Made by a program: the position numbers and the translations under genes. From positions 3,243,490 to 3,307,489 of the forward strand of contig NZ_JACCAE010000001.1 of NCBI RefSeq assembly GCF_013409205.1: a stretch of 64,000 bases of DNA, in the 5' to 3' direction. Source of the DNA: Janibacter cremeus. GTDB lineage: Bacteria; Actinomycetota; Actinomycetes; Actinomycetales; Dermatophilaceae. The notes below the pieces were generated by a model that ran no database searches, was not told the origin of the DNA, and was given only the letters and a program-made list of their open reading frames with translations. Below are positions 45,437-54,361 of the stretch, one piece after another. Every line of letters begins with the position of its first letter. Positions within the stretch are counted from its first letter, which is position 1.

Positions 45437-46348
45437 GCCGCTTCAATCGACGCCTCCGAGGAAGTTCAGGCGTTCATTGCTTACATCCGGGCGCTCGGTC
45501 AGCCGGTGTCCAACGAAAACATCAAGGTGCTGAGGGAACTGGGCGAGAGCCGAACGGTTGTGTCCGAGTCGGCGCAGGTTTGGTGCGGCTACCGTCTGCG
45601 GACGTTGGGGCGGACCGAAGAAGCCCTCGGGGTGTTCGAGACGTTGGTCGCGGAGGGTGCGGAGCGACCCGCGCTCTACTCCCTTCAGCGTGCTGTAACC
45701 CTGGCGATCGACCGGCGGCATCGCGACGCCATCGCCGCGGCAGAGGAACTGCCCGGAGAAAGGCGTGAAACGGTCGAGTTCATGGTCCGTGCCCGCGAGG
45801 GCATATACACGGGATACCCCGAAATGTACGAGCGAAGGATAGCCAGAGCCGTGAGCCGGCGCTTCCAAGTCGAACTCACCGGCAGTTGGCTGCGAAGCAA
45901 GCACCTACTCGGTCAGGCCACCGGAAATGACGTACACCGTGTGCGCGACGAAGCCGAGGCAGCAGGTCACGGTGGGGCTGTTTGTAAGGCGATCGCCGTG
46001 TGGGGCGAGATGAACCTTTTCGACAACCACATCGGCGCTCAGGTGGAGCAAGAACTACGAGAAAATATATCAAGCCACGACCGCTATTCGGCTCTCGCGC
46101 ACTTTCTAGCACTTCGCGCCTGGGCTCTGGGGTCCGAAGAGCTCCTTCAGCTCGCCCGACAGGCCACCTTGGCCGTTGACCACCGCAACGGAGCGTGGAT
46201 TCCGGTAGAGATCCTTCTCGAAGAAATGGGCCACCCGGTGCCGTCTGCCCAAGTTCAATGGATAGATTCGCAGGCAAGCGTACGAGAGCGTTGGATCACA
46301 CTGCACTCAGCAGTGGTCGAACGAGCAAGAACGGCGGCCCAAGCGTGA
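45437..46348 (+). pseudogene. STAND-like NTPase, C-terminal part (helical repeat region)
   Basis: 303 residues when read in frame with the N-terminal part; the first in-frame start codon after the IS is the GTG at 45506 (VSNENIKVLRELGE). Pairs of helices such as QVWCGYRLRTLGRTEEALGVFETLVAEG and FLALRAWALGSEELLQLARQATLAVD look like TPR-type repeats, the usual sensing end of STAND proteins. Without the ATPase half it is probably non-functional, though it could be made from a promoter in the IS. Confidence 0.8.
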
Positions 46349-46776
46349 GGTGAGGAAGCTTTCTCCGGCCTCACGCATGATGGCGGCCTTGTGCCTGGGG
46401 AGGGCTGCCACGGCCAAGCCCCGGGTAGTGGTGAACGCTCACCAGAGCCACGACGATAGGGAGCCGACAACGTCAAGCGGATAACTCCGGATAGGAGTGT
46501 CTGCTCTATCCGGTTTATCCGGTCCTTCATACGGTGGCCGGGTCACGCCCGACCCACTTGCTGTCGGCACGACAGCCAACTGCGGCGGCGTCACCCGCAA
46601 CCACGAAGCCTTGGTCAGACCAAGGTCGCAGAATCGTGAGGAATCGTCGGAATGGTGCGTTGACCGCTGGGGTCGTTGCAGAGGGCTTACGGCCTGGGGC
46701 GCGCACCGCACGGCGGGGCTGGGGAATAGTGAGCCGAGCCCCGCCGATGTCGGAAGGGGACGCTGAGCGCCGACAG
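46349..46776. other. 428-bp region between convergent genes
   Basis: An 8-bp stem GCGTGAGG/CCTCACGC (46343-46350 with 46369-46376) overlaps the stop of the NTPase remnant and could be a weak terminator. No gene supported. Confidence 0.45.
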
Positions 46777-48207
46777 TCACATCGGCTGGTCGGTGACGGG
46801 GTGGTTCGGTGCCCCGCCAAGAAGGCGCTGGGCGAGCAGCCGCGCCGGGTGGTCGACCCGAGTCCCTAATGGCAACTGCCAGAATCCTTCCAGCATCGAG
46901 TACCGCTGTTCGACCATGCTGCTCATGTCCAGGCTCAGGGCGAGGAAGTCGGCTGCCCGGCGCGCGGGACCGTTCGTCATCCGCAAGTCCGACTCGAGCG
47001 GTGGCGGCGAAGGCACCGTCTGGTAGTCCTCATCGGCTCGGCCATCCTCAGGGATTACATGCAGGGGGGCACGCGGCTCGATGGACACATGAACCTGGTA
47101 GTCACTGACCATGTTCAACTCGCGAGAGACCGCTTCCACCAAGGCCAAGAGCAGCAAGGTGACGCCGTCCACGTCGTCGTGGGCCAGCGACGGGGTCGGA
47201 ATAGTCGTCTCAGTGCTCCGCGTGAAGCTGTACACCTCGCCGCGGCGCCAAACGATCCCTACCGTGCCGTCGTCGTGCAGTTCCACGGAGAGTTTGGCGG
47301 ACGGGCCGATAAGTACAGCGGGGGATGGAGTCCTTCTTCGTTCGGCAGCGAACCAGTGCCGGCGAAGCGATCGCCGCGCGTAACGAACATCTTGAGCGAG
47401 CACCGGCGGAAAGGGGGAAACTCGCTTCAGCGCGTCGCAGATGTTCGTGGCAAGATGCGCCGCGGATGTGACTATGTGCAAGGCTGTGACATCCGGGTCT
47501 GTGCCAGGGAGGACCCCACTGCGTGGCTGGATGGGTTGGGCTAGCGCCACCACTGCGCCGGATCGAAGGTCTTGTTCACCGACGTGCCGGGTGACGAGTT
47601 CCCCGTGCAGTTCGCGCAACTGCCGATGCCTGCGCTGACGACCCTCGAACCGTTGCCGGTATGCGGCCTCAAGTTGCTTCTCCACCATGTTCATCGTCTC
47701 GGGCCCGGAACGGTAGGGCGCGACGAGCCAACCCTCGGTGCCGCCCTTCTTGGGCGAGACCAGGTGAGGTGCGTCGTCGCTCTCCACGACATCCACTGCA
47801 AGCACGTGCCGCTCCCCATCGGTGAGGTGATGGCATGTGATCTGCACCGGCGGATGGACCAGGTTATACCCAACCTGACGGATCTTCTTCACCATGGTGC
47901 CATCGCTAAGATCGGGCACGCTCACGATCTCGCTGGCCCGGTTGCCGCCATCCTCCGCGACGCCGTAGACCAGCAGACCACCACGGCCGTTGGCCATCGC
48001 CGCGAGATCCTTGGCGAGTTCCCTCATCTGCTGTGTGCGTACGTCCTCACTCACCCTGTCTACAGAAAGGGGCAGGTCACGCTTCCAATCGAGCTGGTCC
48101 GTTTCGGCAGTTCCTTGGGCGCAGGCGTCCTCAACGAGAGCAAGGCTCAACTCAGCATCGAGGTCGCCGAGCGCAGCGTGCAGTGGAGTCGCCACCTCAT
48201 GGAACAT
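46777..48207 (-). CDS. AlbA_2 (Schlafen-like) domain protein
   Basis: 476 residues. The AlbA_2 domain is at about residues 30-170: QLDWKRDLPLSVDRV, then MRELAKDLAAMANGRGGLLVYGVAEDGG, and after the DGT loop a strand pair with HHLTDGERHVLAVDVVES and the basic GWLVAPYRSG. Such domains bind nucleic acid and occur in bacterial regulators and in Schlafen-related nucleases. The remaining 300 residues (coiled RQRFEGRQRRHRQLRELHGELV, then a mixed domain) are unrecognised. Last coding gene before the right repeat; a defence role is possible by location only. Confidence 0.78.
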   Translation of the reverse strand: MFHEVATPLHAALGDLDAELSLALVEDACAQGTAETDQLDWKRDLPLSVDRVSEDVRTQQMRELAKDLAAMANGRGGLLVYGVAEDGGNRASEIVSVPDLSDGTMVKKIRQVGYNLVHPPVQITCHHLTDGERHVLAVDVVESDDAPHLVSPKKGGTEGWLVAPYRSGPETMNMVEKQLEAAYRQRFEGRQRRHRQLRELHGELVTRHVGEQDLRSGAVVALAQPIQPRSGVLPGTDPDVTALHIVTSAAHLATNICDALKRVSPFPPVLAQDVRYARRSLRRHWFAAERRRTPSPAVLIGPSAKLSVELHDDGTVGIVWRRGEVYSFTRSTETTIPTPSLAHDDVDGVTLLLLALVEAVSRELNMVSDYQVHVSIEPRAPLHVIPEDGRADEDYQTVPSPPPLESDLRMTNGPARRAADFLALSLDMSSMVEQRYSMLEGFWQLPLGTRVDHPARLLAQRLLGGAPNHPVTDQPM

Positions 48208-48735
48208 ACCGCTAAGACTCGTGCTGCACGCAATAGAGCCACGCTCACGTGGCGGACCAGTGCGGTCGCGAAGTCGCCGGCGGTCTCAGCCGCCCGGACC
48301 TGGTGGAAGCATCGATTGCAACGAGACCGAACCGGCGGGACACAACGTACTCCTGCCCGTCCACGTACAGCTCGATTTGCAGGCCTGGGGGAGGTCTGCG
48401 GTCTCCGGGTCGTGACCGATCAGGAGCCTCGGCGACGGCGGCCCCGGCCCCACCAAGGTCGCTCGCGCCGCACACATGGATGCAGCGGGGTCGAGGAGGC
48501 GGGGACGGCTCGGCCAGGTCGGCCGGCCCAGGCTGTGGGGCCATCGCTGCACCGGAGAGGCGGTGGGCAATGGCCGGTTGGCCACCAACTGACTGGCCGA
48601 GGCCACCATCTAAAGTATTGTGCTCACGCTAGATATTTGGGGGCAAGTGCAGAGACCTGGTGGGGGGAGCCTTCCTGGACGGCTCTGCATCCCGCTCCAC
48701 AGGCGTTTCGTGAACCCCTCACACGTAACACGTGA

Positions 48736-48800
48736 AGTTCACGAAGCTGGTGGGCTTCGGTTCACGAAACCTCGGTCAGGTCTCGATCTGACCGAGGTTT
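48736..48800 (+). repeat. 65-bp direct repeat, right copy (candidate attachment-site end of the island)
   Basis: Matches 11341-11405 at 58 of 65 positions, in the same orientation. TTCACGAAAC occurs once exactly and once with one change. No tRNA 3' end lies before it, so it is a copy of the tRNA-downstream segment only. Confidence 0.6.
48770..48797 (+). terminator. terminator-type hairpin in the right repeat
   Basis: A perfect 10-bp stem CCTCGGTCAG/CTGACCGAGG with an 8-nt loop followed by TTTTG. Counterpart of the tRNA-Leu terminator; here no gene reads into it. Confidence 0.6.
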
Positions 48801-48887
48801 TGTTGTGTGGGAGCCCAAGCGCAGTTCCGTGTGTCCGCCGGACGACAGCCGTCATGCTGGGCGGACCATCACCGGTTGGGCCGACTC

Positions 48888-49574
48888 TCAGACGGTGGCA
48901 TCAGATGGCAGCAGCGGATGTCCGTGCAGGCGGTGGGCATCGGGTAGGCGCCTTCGTCGGCGCATGTGGACGAGGACGAGTAGGGAGCTGCATGCGGCGA
49001 AGACACACCACAGTGACGCGAACGCGGATACGTAGAGGGTCGCCACGACAGATAGGCCCACGAGATTCACCACACCGAACGCGACGATCGATGGGTATCC
49101 GGACAGGATCGACGGACCGATGACGGCCAGGACGTAGAGAATGGCCCACCAGATCCCATGGTTGAGATCCACGCCGTAGACGATCGCGTGCGCGCGCACG
49201 TCCACATCAATGGGGCCGTCGAGCACCGCAACGGACAGATAGGCCGACACGACGAGACCCAGAACGACGAACGGCGCCACTCTCAACCGCGACCCACGAG
49301 GCTCGAGCAGCAGGACTGCGAGCGGCACCAGCGTCGGTAGCACCGGAAGAGCGAAGAGGACATAGGCGGAGGTGGCCGTGGACTGCACGCACGAGGACAC
49401 CCCACCGTCATTGCCGAGCCAGACGAGGACCTCGACGAACTGGTGCATCGAGAACAGCAGCGGCAGTGCAGCGAACGGCACTTCGCGTAGGTGCCGCACC
49501 TCGCGCAGGGCTGCGACGCCGACGGGCAGCAGCGCCACGCCCGCCACCAAGTCAGCCTCGACGGAGAAGCACAT
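48888..49574 (-). CDS. DUF6629 family membrane protein
   Basis: 228 residues from the ATG at 49574. The N-terminus MCFSVEADLVAGVALLPVG ... LREVPFAALPLLFSMHQFVEVLVWLG is the DUF6629 signature; about seven membrane helices follow and a basic C-terminal tail (MRRRRRLPDAHRLHG). No role is known for the family. A slightly longer start (MRAGG, 49589) is possible. It is divergent from the MFS gene, with about 195 bp between them. Confidence 0.82.
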   Translation of the reverse strand: MCFSVEADLVAGVALLPVGVAALREVRHLREVPFAALPLLFSMHQFVEVLVWLGNDGGVSSCVQSTATSAYVLFALPVLPTLVPLAVLLLEPRGSRLRVAPFVVLGLVVSAYLSVAVLDGPIDVDVRAHAIVYGVDLNHGIWWAILYVLAVIGPSILSGYPSIVAFGVVNLVGLSVVATLYVSAFASLWCVFAACSSLLVLVHMRRRRRLPDAHRLHGHPLLPSDATV

Positions 49575-49768
49575 TCCACCCGCTCTCATCCAAGGTGCAG
49601 CACCCACAATCAGCAGGCTTCGAACTGTACGCCTCCGACCAGCCGAACTCTGCGGTCCCCGCGAAGCAGCTGGGCGTGCACGTGGCAGATCGCGATGCTC
49701 TGCTGCCAGAGCTCGGGCCCACCGGCGGCATCCCGGGTGCACACGTCAGTCCGTGTACGGTCGCCTTG

Positions 49769-50911
49769 GTGACTGCAGAGTTTCGCGCGATCGTTGGGGC
49801 GGTCCTGCTGGACCTCGCGGTCAGCCCCCTGTTCGTGTGGGGTTCATTCAGTGATCGTCTCTCCGACGATATCGATGTACCTGCCGGATCACTCGGTCTC
49901 GCATATGCCGTCGGGTTGGCTGCGTTCACCGTCGGGGTGCTCGCTGGAGGTCGGATCGCCGACCGGATCGCGCCACGACCGCTGACGCTCCTCGTGGCCT
50001 GCGGGGTCGTCGCTGGGTTGGGGCTGACCTCGGTTGCGCAGGCCGTGGCCGTGGTCGTGATCGGTTTTGGTGTGTTGCTGGGTCTGGCCACGGGTCTCGG
50101 CTACGCGACTGCGGTCCGAGTGGCCGCCACTGTCGTGGGCCGCCGGGGCAGCGCCTTGGCATTGGTGGTGAGTGCCTATGCCGCCGGTGCGGTGGTCCTC
50201 ACCCCAATCGTCAACATGCTGTGGGACCGGATCGGGCGCACGGCGACCTTCGCAGCGCTGGCGGTGGTGCTGGGGGTCCTGCTGGTAGGAGCCAGTGCAC
50301 TGCTCCCGGGCACCGATGGGTCCACGGACGCACCGCGCCCGTCGACGATGCAGAGCTCGGTTCGTGGTCACGGCCGGGCGATCGTCGGAGCATGGGCGAT
50401 GTTCGCACTCGGCAGCGCCCCGGCTCTGATTGCCTTCGGGCACGCCGGCGGACTCGCCCGGTCTGCGGACCTCGTCGTGATCGCGGTTGTCCTCCTCAAT
50501 GCCGGGAACCTCGCGGGTCGTCTGCTTGCCGGACCCATCGCCGATCGCGTCGGTCACGTCCTGACGCTGCACGCCACCGCCCTCGTCCTGGTCCTCGCCC
50601 TGCTCCTCGTGGCTGTGTTCGCACACCCTGCCGCAACGTTGGCAGGCCTGCTGGTGCTCGGCACCCAGTACGGCGCAGTTTCAGTCCTGGTGCCCTTGGT
50701 GGTCGCGGATGCCGTGCCCTCCGAGCGGTTTGGGACCGCGTACGGACTGGTCTTCAGCGGGTGGGGAGTCGCCGGCCTCCTCGGCCCTTTGGCCGCAGGG
50801 TGGATCGGGACGAGCGTGGGCTACCCAACTGTGGCTACGGCCTTGGTCGGGATCGGATTGGCCTTCTGGGTCGCCGTGTGGGCGACGACGACCGACCGGG
50901 CGGTCGGGTAG
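49769..50911 (+). CDS. MFS transporter
   Basis: 380 residues from a GTG. Twelve hydrophobic helices are present; the MFS loop 2-3 motif is degenerate (GGRIADRIAPRPL), and a second copy (RLLAGPIADRVGHVLTL) lies between helices 8 and 9, as in oxalate/formate-antiporter-like or OFA-group carriers. The middle loop (about 190-210) is short. The substrate is unknown. The start is uncertain because the frame is open for 300 bp upstream; the GTG before TAEFRAIVGAVLLD was chosen to give a normal first helix. Position before an acyl-CoA ligase may hint at organic-acid transport. Confidence 0.82.
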   Translation: MTAEFRAIVGAVLLDLAVSPLFVWGSFSDRLSDDIDVPAGSLGLAYAVGLAAFTVGVLAGGRIADRIAPRPLTLLVACGVVAGLGLTSVAQAVAVVVIGFGVLLGLATGLGYATAVRVAATVVGRRGSALALVVSAYAAGAVVLTPIVNMLWDRIGRTATFAALAVVLGVLLVGASALLPGTDGSTDAPRPSTMQSSVRGHGRAIVGAWAMFALGSAPALIAFGHAGGLARSADLVVIAVVLLNAGNLAGRLLAGPIADRVGHVLTLHATALVLVLALLLVAVFAHPAATLAGLLVLGTQYGAVSVLVPLVVADAVPSERFGTAYGLVFSGWGVAGLLGPLAAGWIGTSVGYPTVATALVGIGLAFWVAVWATTTDRAVG

Positions 50912-51196
50912 CGCGCAGCCGAGCTCACCGGAGCATTCTGGGGATGGGTACACGGGTGGTGTGCCCCCGCGTCGAACTCTGACGCCCTCCTCCCGTCACC
51001 CGTCGTAGACAACGATGACTGCAGACTCAAGCCGACCGGCGTGGGCGTAGCAGCAACACCAGCGAGGCTACGCGGCACTGCGTCGCAGGTCAGGGGAACT
51101 CGACTTGGTGCCAGAGCAAGTGCGCTCTCCTGCAGATTCATGCCCCGTAGCGCCTAGTCTGTGCACCAGTCGAGACACATCGAGCAGAGGAAATTC

Positions 51197-52747
51197 ATGC
51201 CCCGGTTCGCGTCCACCGTTCCTGCCGTTCTGCGCCAGCGTGTTGAAGAGTCTCCCGATGCTGTTCTGGTGTATTTCGAGGGCGAATCGCTGACCTACGC
51301 GCACGCGGACACTCAGTCCGACCACGTGGCTGCAGGTCTTCTGGCACGGGGTATCGGTCGTGGTGACCGTGTGGCCATCGCCGCCACAAACTCCCCGAAG
51401 TGGCTTCTCCTCTACTTGGCGACCGCCAAGATTGGTGCGGTCCTGGTCACTCTGAACGTCGCCTACCGGGAGCGTGAGTTCACCTACATGCTCGGCCACT
51501 CGGGAGCCCGGATGTTGGTCTGCGACACCGAGTCCGCTGGCTTCGACTTCGTGCCATTTATCCAGGCCCTGCGTCCTGAGATTCCGACAGTCGAGCAGAT
51601 CGTCTTTCTGGGCGAGGAAGAAACGGAGTGGAAATCACTGCTCGCGGCTGACACCGCGAATGATCACGTTCTGAATGCCGAGCAGCAGGTTCAGCCTTCC
51701 GATCCGGCCATCATCCTCTACACCTCGGGAACGACCGGCCTGCCAAAGGGCGCGACTCTCACGCATGCGAGCCTGCTTGCCTCGGCGGCCGGGCAGGTCG
51801 AGCGCTTCGACCAGTCCTCCTCGGACGTGATCCTCGGCGTGCTGCCCTTCAACCACGTGGGCGGAGTCACCTGCACGATCACCTCCTCTCTCGTTGCAGG
51901 CGGTGGCTTTTCCCTGCTCCCGCGGTTCCACCCCGATCTGGTCCGACGAGCCATGCGGGAAACCCCCATCTCGATGTTCGTTGGCGTGCCGACGATGTAC
52001 AAGATGATCCTTGCCTCCGGAAGCCCCACCAGGGCCGATGAGGTCCGACTGTGTGTCGTTGGTGGGGCCAACCTCGAGCCCTCCCTGGCGAAGCAGGTGC
52101 AGACGACGTTCCCCAACGCACGTCTGGCCAACCTGTACGGGCTGTCGGAGACTTCCGGTGCGTGCGCGATCTCTCCCGCCAGCGACTCGTTGGAGATGGT
52201 CGGACGCTCGATCGGGATCATGCTCGGCAACTTCGAGGGCCGCATCGTCAACGACGACCGCGAACCACTCGCTGTCGGCGAGGTCGGTGAGTTCGAAGTC
52301 CGAGGGGACTGCGTGGCTGCCGGCTACTGGGAGATGCCCGACGAGACCAGCGCCACCTTCCATGACGATGGCTGGCTCAGCACGGGCGATGTCGCCTCGA
52401 TGACCGAGGACGGCCACGTGATGCTCGTCGCGCGAAAGAAGGAGATGTACGTCCGCGGAGGATTCAACGTCTACCCGGCCGAGGTGGAGAATGTCTTGGC
52501 AAGCCACCCCACGGTCGAGATGTCTGCAGTCATTGGCATGCCCGACGACACCTTCGGCGAGACCGGACTTGCGTTCGTCGTGCCCGCCTCCGACAAGAGC
52601 GTGGACCCGTCGGAGTTGCTCGAACTGTGTGAGCGCACCCTAGCCGCGTACAAGGTCCCCAGCCGCATCGAGGTCGTTGAGTCACTGCCGATGACTCCCG
52701 CAGGAAAAATCCGCAAGGTAGCCCTCAAACCAACCAATGGGCAGTAG
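51197..52747 (+). CDS. class I adenylate-forming enzyme, acyl-CoA ligase-like
   Basis: 516 residues, normal length. The AMP-binding motifs are complete: ILYTSGTTGLPKGATLTH (P-loop, about 172-189), NLYGLSETSGA, the hinge GWLSTGDVASM and RKKEMYVRGGFNVYPAEVE, and PAGKIRKVALK with the catalytic Lys. It should activate a carboxylic acid as acyl-AMP and pass it to CoA; the size points to a fatty or aryl acid. A ribosome site AGAGGA precedes the ATG by 6 bp. No beta-oxidation genes adjoin, so the pathway is open. Confidence 0.9.
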   Translation: MPRFASTVPAVLRQRVEESPDAVLVYFEGESLTYAHADTQSDHVAAGLLARGIGRGDRVAIAATNSPKWLLLYLATAKIGAVLVTLNVAYREREFTYMLGHSGARMLVCDTESAGFDFVPFIQALRPEIPTVEQIVFLGEEETEWKSLLAADTANDHVLNAEQQVQPSDPAIILYTSGTTGLPKGATLTHASLLASAAGQVERFDQSSSDVILGVLPFNHVGGVTCTITSSLVAGGGFSLLPRFHPDLVRRAMRETPISMFVGVPTMYKMILASGSPTRADEVRLCVVGGANLEPSLAKQVQTTFPNARLANLYGLSETSGACAISPASDSLEMVGRSIGIMLGNFEGRIVNDDREPLAVGEVGEFEVRGDCVAAGYWEMPDETSATFHDDGWLSTGDVASMTEDGHVMLVARKKEMYVRGGFNVYPAEVENVLASHPTVEMSAVIGMPDDTFGETGLAFVVPASDKSVDPSELLELCERTLAAYKVPSRIEVVESLPMTPAGKIRKVALKPTNGQ

Positions 52748-52963
52748 TCGAGCCCAGACGCGGATCATCGGTCCGACCACGCTGTGACGGTTGATTGACT
52801 GGGAGAACTTCCGTATTCGAAATCGTGGTCCACTGTCCGTGTGCAGAACTCAGCCGGCCACGTCACCGCGCGTGGCGACTGCGTTGTTGACCGCAGTGGC
52901 CTTGACCCCGTCTCGCGGACACCGGGTTGTGCGGCTTGACCACATCGCCGCCCGGCCTAGGGT

Positions 52964-53446
52964 TCAGACGCTCCCGGCGGTGGCGGCCCCATGGCGGGCC
53001 AGCCGGTCGACCCACGCGCGGGCGTGGACCTTGGCGCGCCTGTCCAGGAGCTCCTGGTGGGTGCGTACGGCGCGCCAGGAGCTGCCCTGCGGCAGGACGA
53101 CGAAGTGACTGAGGGTGATCGTCGTCGAGGAGTCGATCCACCCCTTGAGTGCCAGCGCCCCGCCGCTGTCCACGGTGCCCGGGCCCGGCTGGGGGTCGCG
53201 CCACGTCAGACTCCACGGACGGTCGTGGCCGGTGACGGTCACCTCCTGACCGGTCGGCAGGATCAGCGGATGGCCGTGCTCGGCGCTCTCGAGACGGCCG
53301 CCCGTCACGATGTCGATGACGTACCAGGTGCGTTCGCAGGACACGGACGCAGTCATCCGAGTCTCGGAGCTCAGTCGCACGGGGGTGCGGGTCGGGCCGG
53401 GTTCGGCCGCGCGGCGTCGTCGGCGGCGACGGGGGCGTGACCACAT
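52964..53446 (-). CDS. hypothetical protein with arginine-rich N-terminus
   Basis: 160 residues from the ATG at 53446; a start 36 bp further upstream is also open. After a basic leader (SRPRRRRRRRAAEPG) comes one domain with strands such as CERTWYVIDIVTGGRLESAEHGHPLILPTGQEVTVTGHDRPWSLTWRDP and SSTTITLSHFVVLPQGSSWRAVRTHQELLDRRAKVHARAWVDRL. No family recognised and no membrane helix. It is divergent from the hydrolase gene with 89 bp between starts. Codon use is like the core genes to the right. Confidence 0.65.
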   Translation of the reverse strand: MWSRPRRRRRRRAAEPGPTRTPVRLSSETRMTASVSCERTWYVIDIVTGGRLESAEHGHPLILPTGQEVTVTGHDRPWSLTWRDPQPGPGTVDSGGALALKGWIDSSTTITLSHFVVLPQGSSWRAVRTHQELLDRRAKVHARAWVDRLARHGAATAGSV

Positions 53447-53535
53447 GTGGAGATGGTGCACGTTCGGTGCCGGGACGACCAAGACGCTGGGCCACTTCGC
53501 TGCGGACCTGTGACCCTCTTTGGCATCCTTCGGAC

Positions 53536-54318
53536 ATGCACGCCGAAGAGATCACGTTCACGGGTACGGGCGGCGAGACGCTCGTCGGGACCCTCGACCG
53601 CCCCGACAAGGTGCCCGAGGGCTACGCCCTGATGGCCCACTGCTTCACCGGGGGACGCAACCACCACGCGACGCGCCGGGTCGCGCGGGAACTGTGCGAG
53701 CGAGGTCTGGCGGTGCTGCGTTTCGACTTCACCGGGCTCGGGGACTCCGGTGGTCGCTTCGCGGGGTCCACCTTCTCCTCCAACGTCTCGGACATCGTCC
53801 GCGCCGCTGACTGGATGCGCTCCGAGCACGGCGCCCCACAGCTGCTCGTGGGCCACTCGCTCGGCGGGGCAGCCGTGATCCCGGCGGCCCCGCAGATCCC
53901 CGAGGTGGCCGCCGTGGCCACGGTCGGGGCACCGTCCGACCCGGTCCACGTGACGCATCTCTTCGAGGGGGTTCTCGACGAGGTCGAGCGCGAGGGCCGC
54001 GCCGACGTCGTCCTCGGGGGCCGGCACCTGAAGGTCTCCCAGGCCTTCGTCGACGACCTGCAGGCGTTCAATCCCATGGGCGCGACAGCCGCCCTCGAAC
54101 GCCCGCTGCTGGTCATGCACTCGCCGCAGGACGAGGTCGTGGAGCTGGACAACGCCAGGAACATCTTCCGCGCGGCCCGGCACCCGAAGTCCTTCATCGC
54201 CCTCGACGGCGCCGACCACTTGCTGCGACGGGCCGCCGACTCCCGCCGAGTCGCCCAGCTGGTCGCCGCGTGGGCCGACCCCTACCTGCCCGAGACCTTC
54301 ACCCCTGCGGTCGACTGA
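53536..54318 (+). CDS. alpha/beta hydrolase
   Basis: 260 residues. The fold is shown by AHCFTGGRNHHATRRVARELCERG, the nucleophile elbow LVGHSLGGAAV (Ser about residue 109), an acid in MHSPQDEVVELDNA and the His in LDGADHLLRR. This is the hydrolase part of a family often fused to an OsmC domain; here the protein ends after the hydrolase and no OsmC gene follows. Substrate unknown. The next gene, an M20 peptidase, starts 43 bp later and may be co-transcribed. Confidence 0.9.
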   Translation: MHAEEITFTGTGGETLVGTLDRPDKVPEGYALMAHCFTGGRNHHATRRVARELCERGLAVLRFDFTGLGDSGGRFAGSTFSSNVSDIVRAADWMRSEHGAPQLLVGHSLGGAAVIPAAPQIPEVAAVATVGAPSDPVHVTHLFEGVLDEVEREGRADVVLGGRHLKVSQAFVDDLQAFNPMGATAALERPLLVMHSPQDEVVELDNARNIFRAARHPKSFIALDGADHLLRRAADSRRVAQLVAAWADPYLPETFTPAVD

Positions 54319-54361
54319 CGCCGATCGCGACGCCGGGCAGTACACCAACTAGCCTTCGGTC

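Larger units (their letters stand above)
48208..48887. other. 680-bp region at the right edge of the island
   Basis: It contains the right copy of the 65-bp repeat and its hairpin (48736-48800). The part left of the repeat has a minus-strand frame (48245-48544) with one natural-looking stretch (LQIELYVDGQEYVVSRRFG), possibly a gene fragment, but nothing that can be called a gene. Confidence 0.5.

Noticed and set aside
48700..48735. Possible duplicated tRNA-Leu 3' end at the right island edge
   Set aside because: Only short matches such as CCCCTC are present; the T arm and acceptor stem are not copied. The duplication begins after the tRNA.
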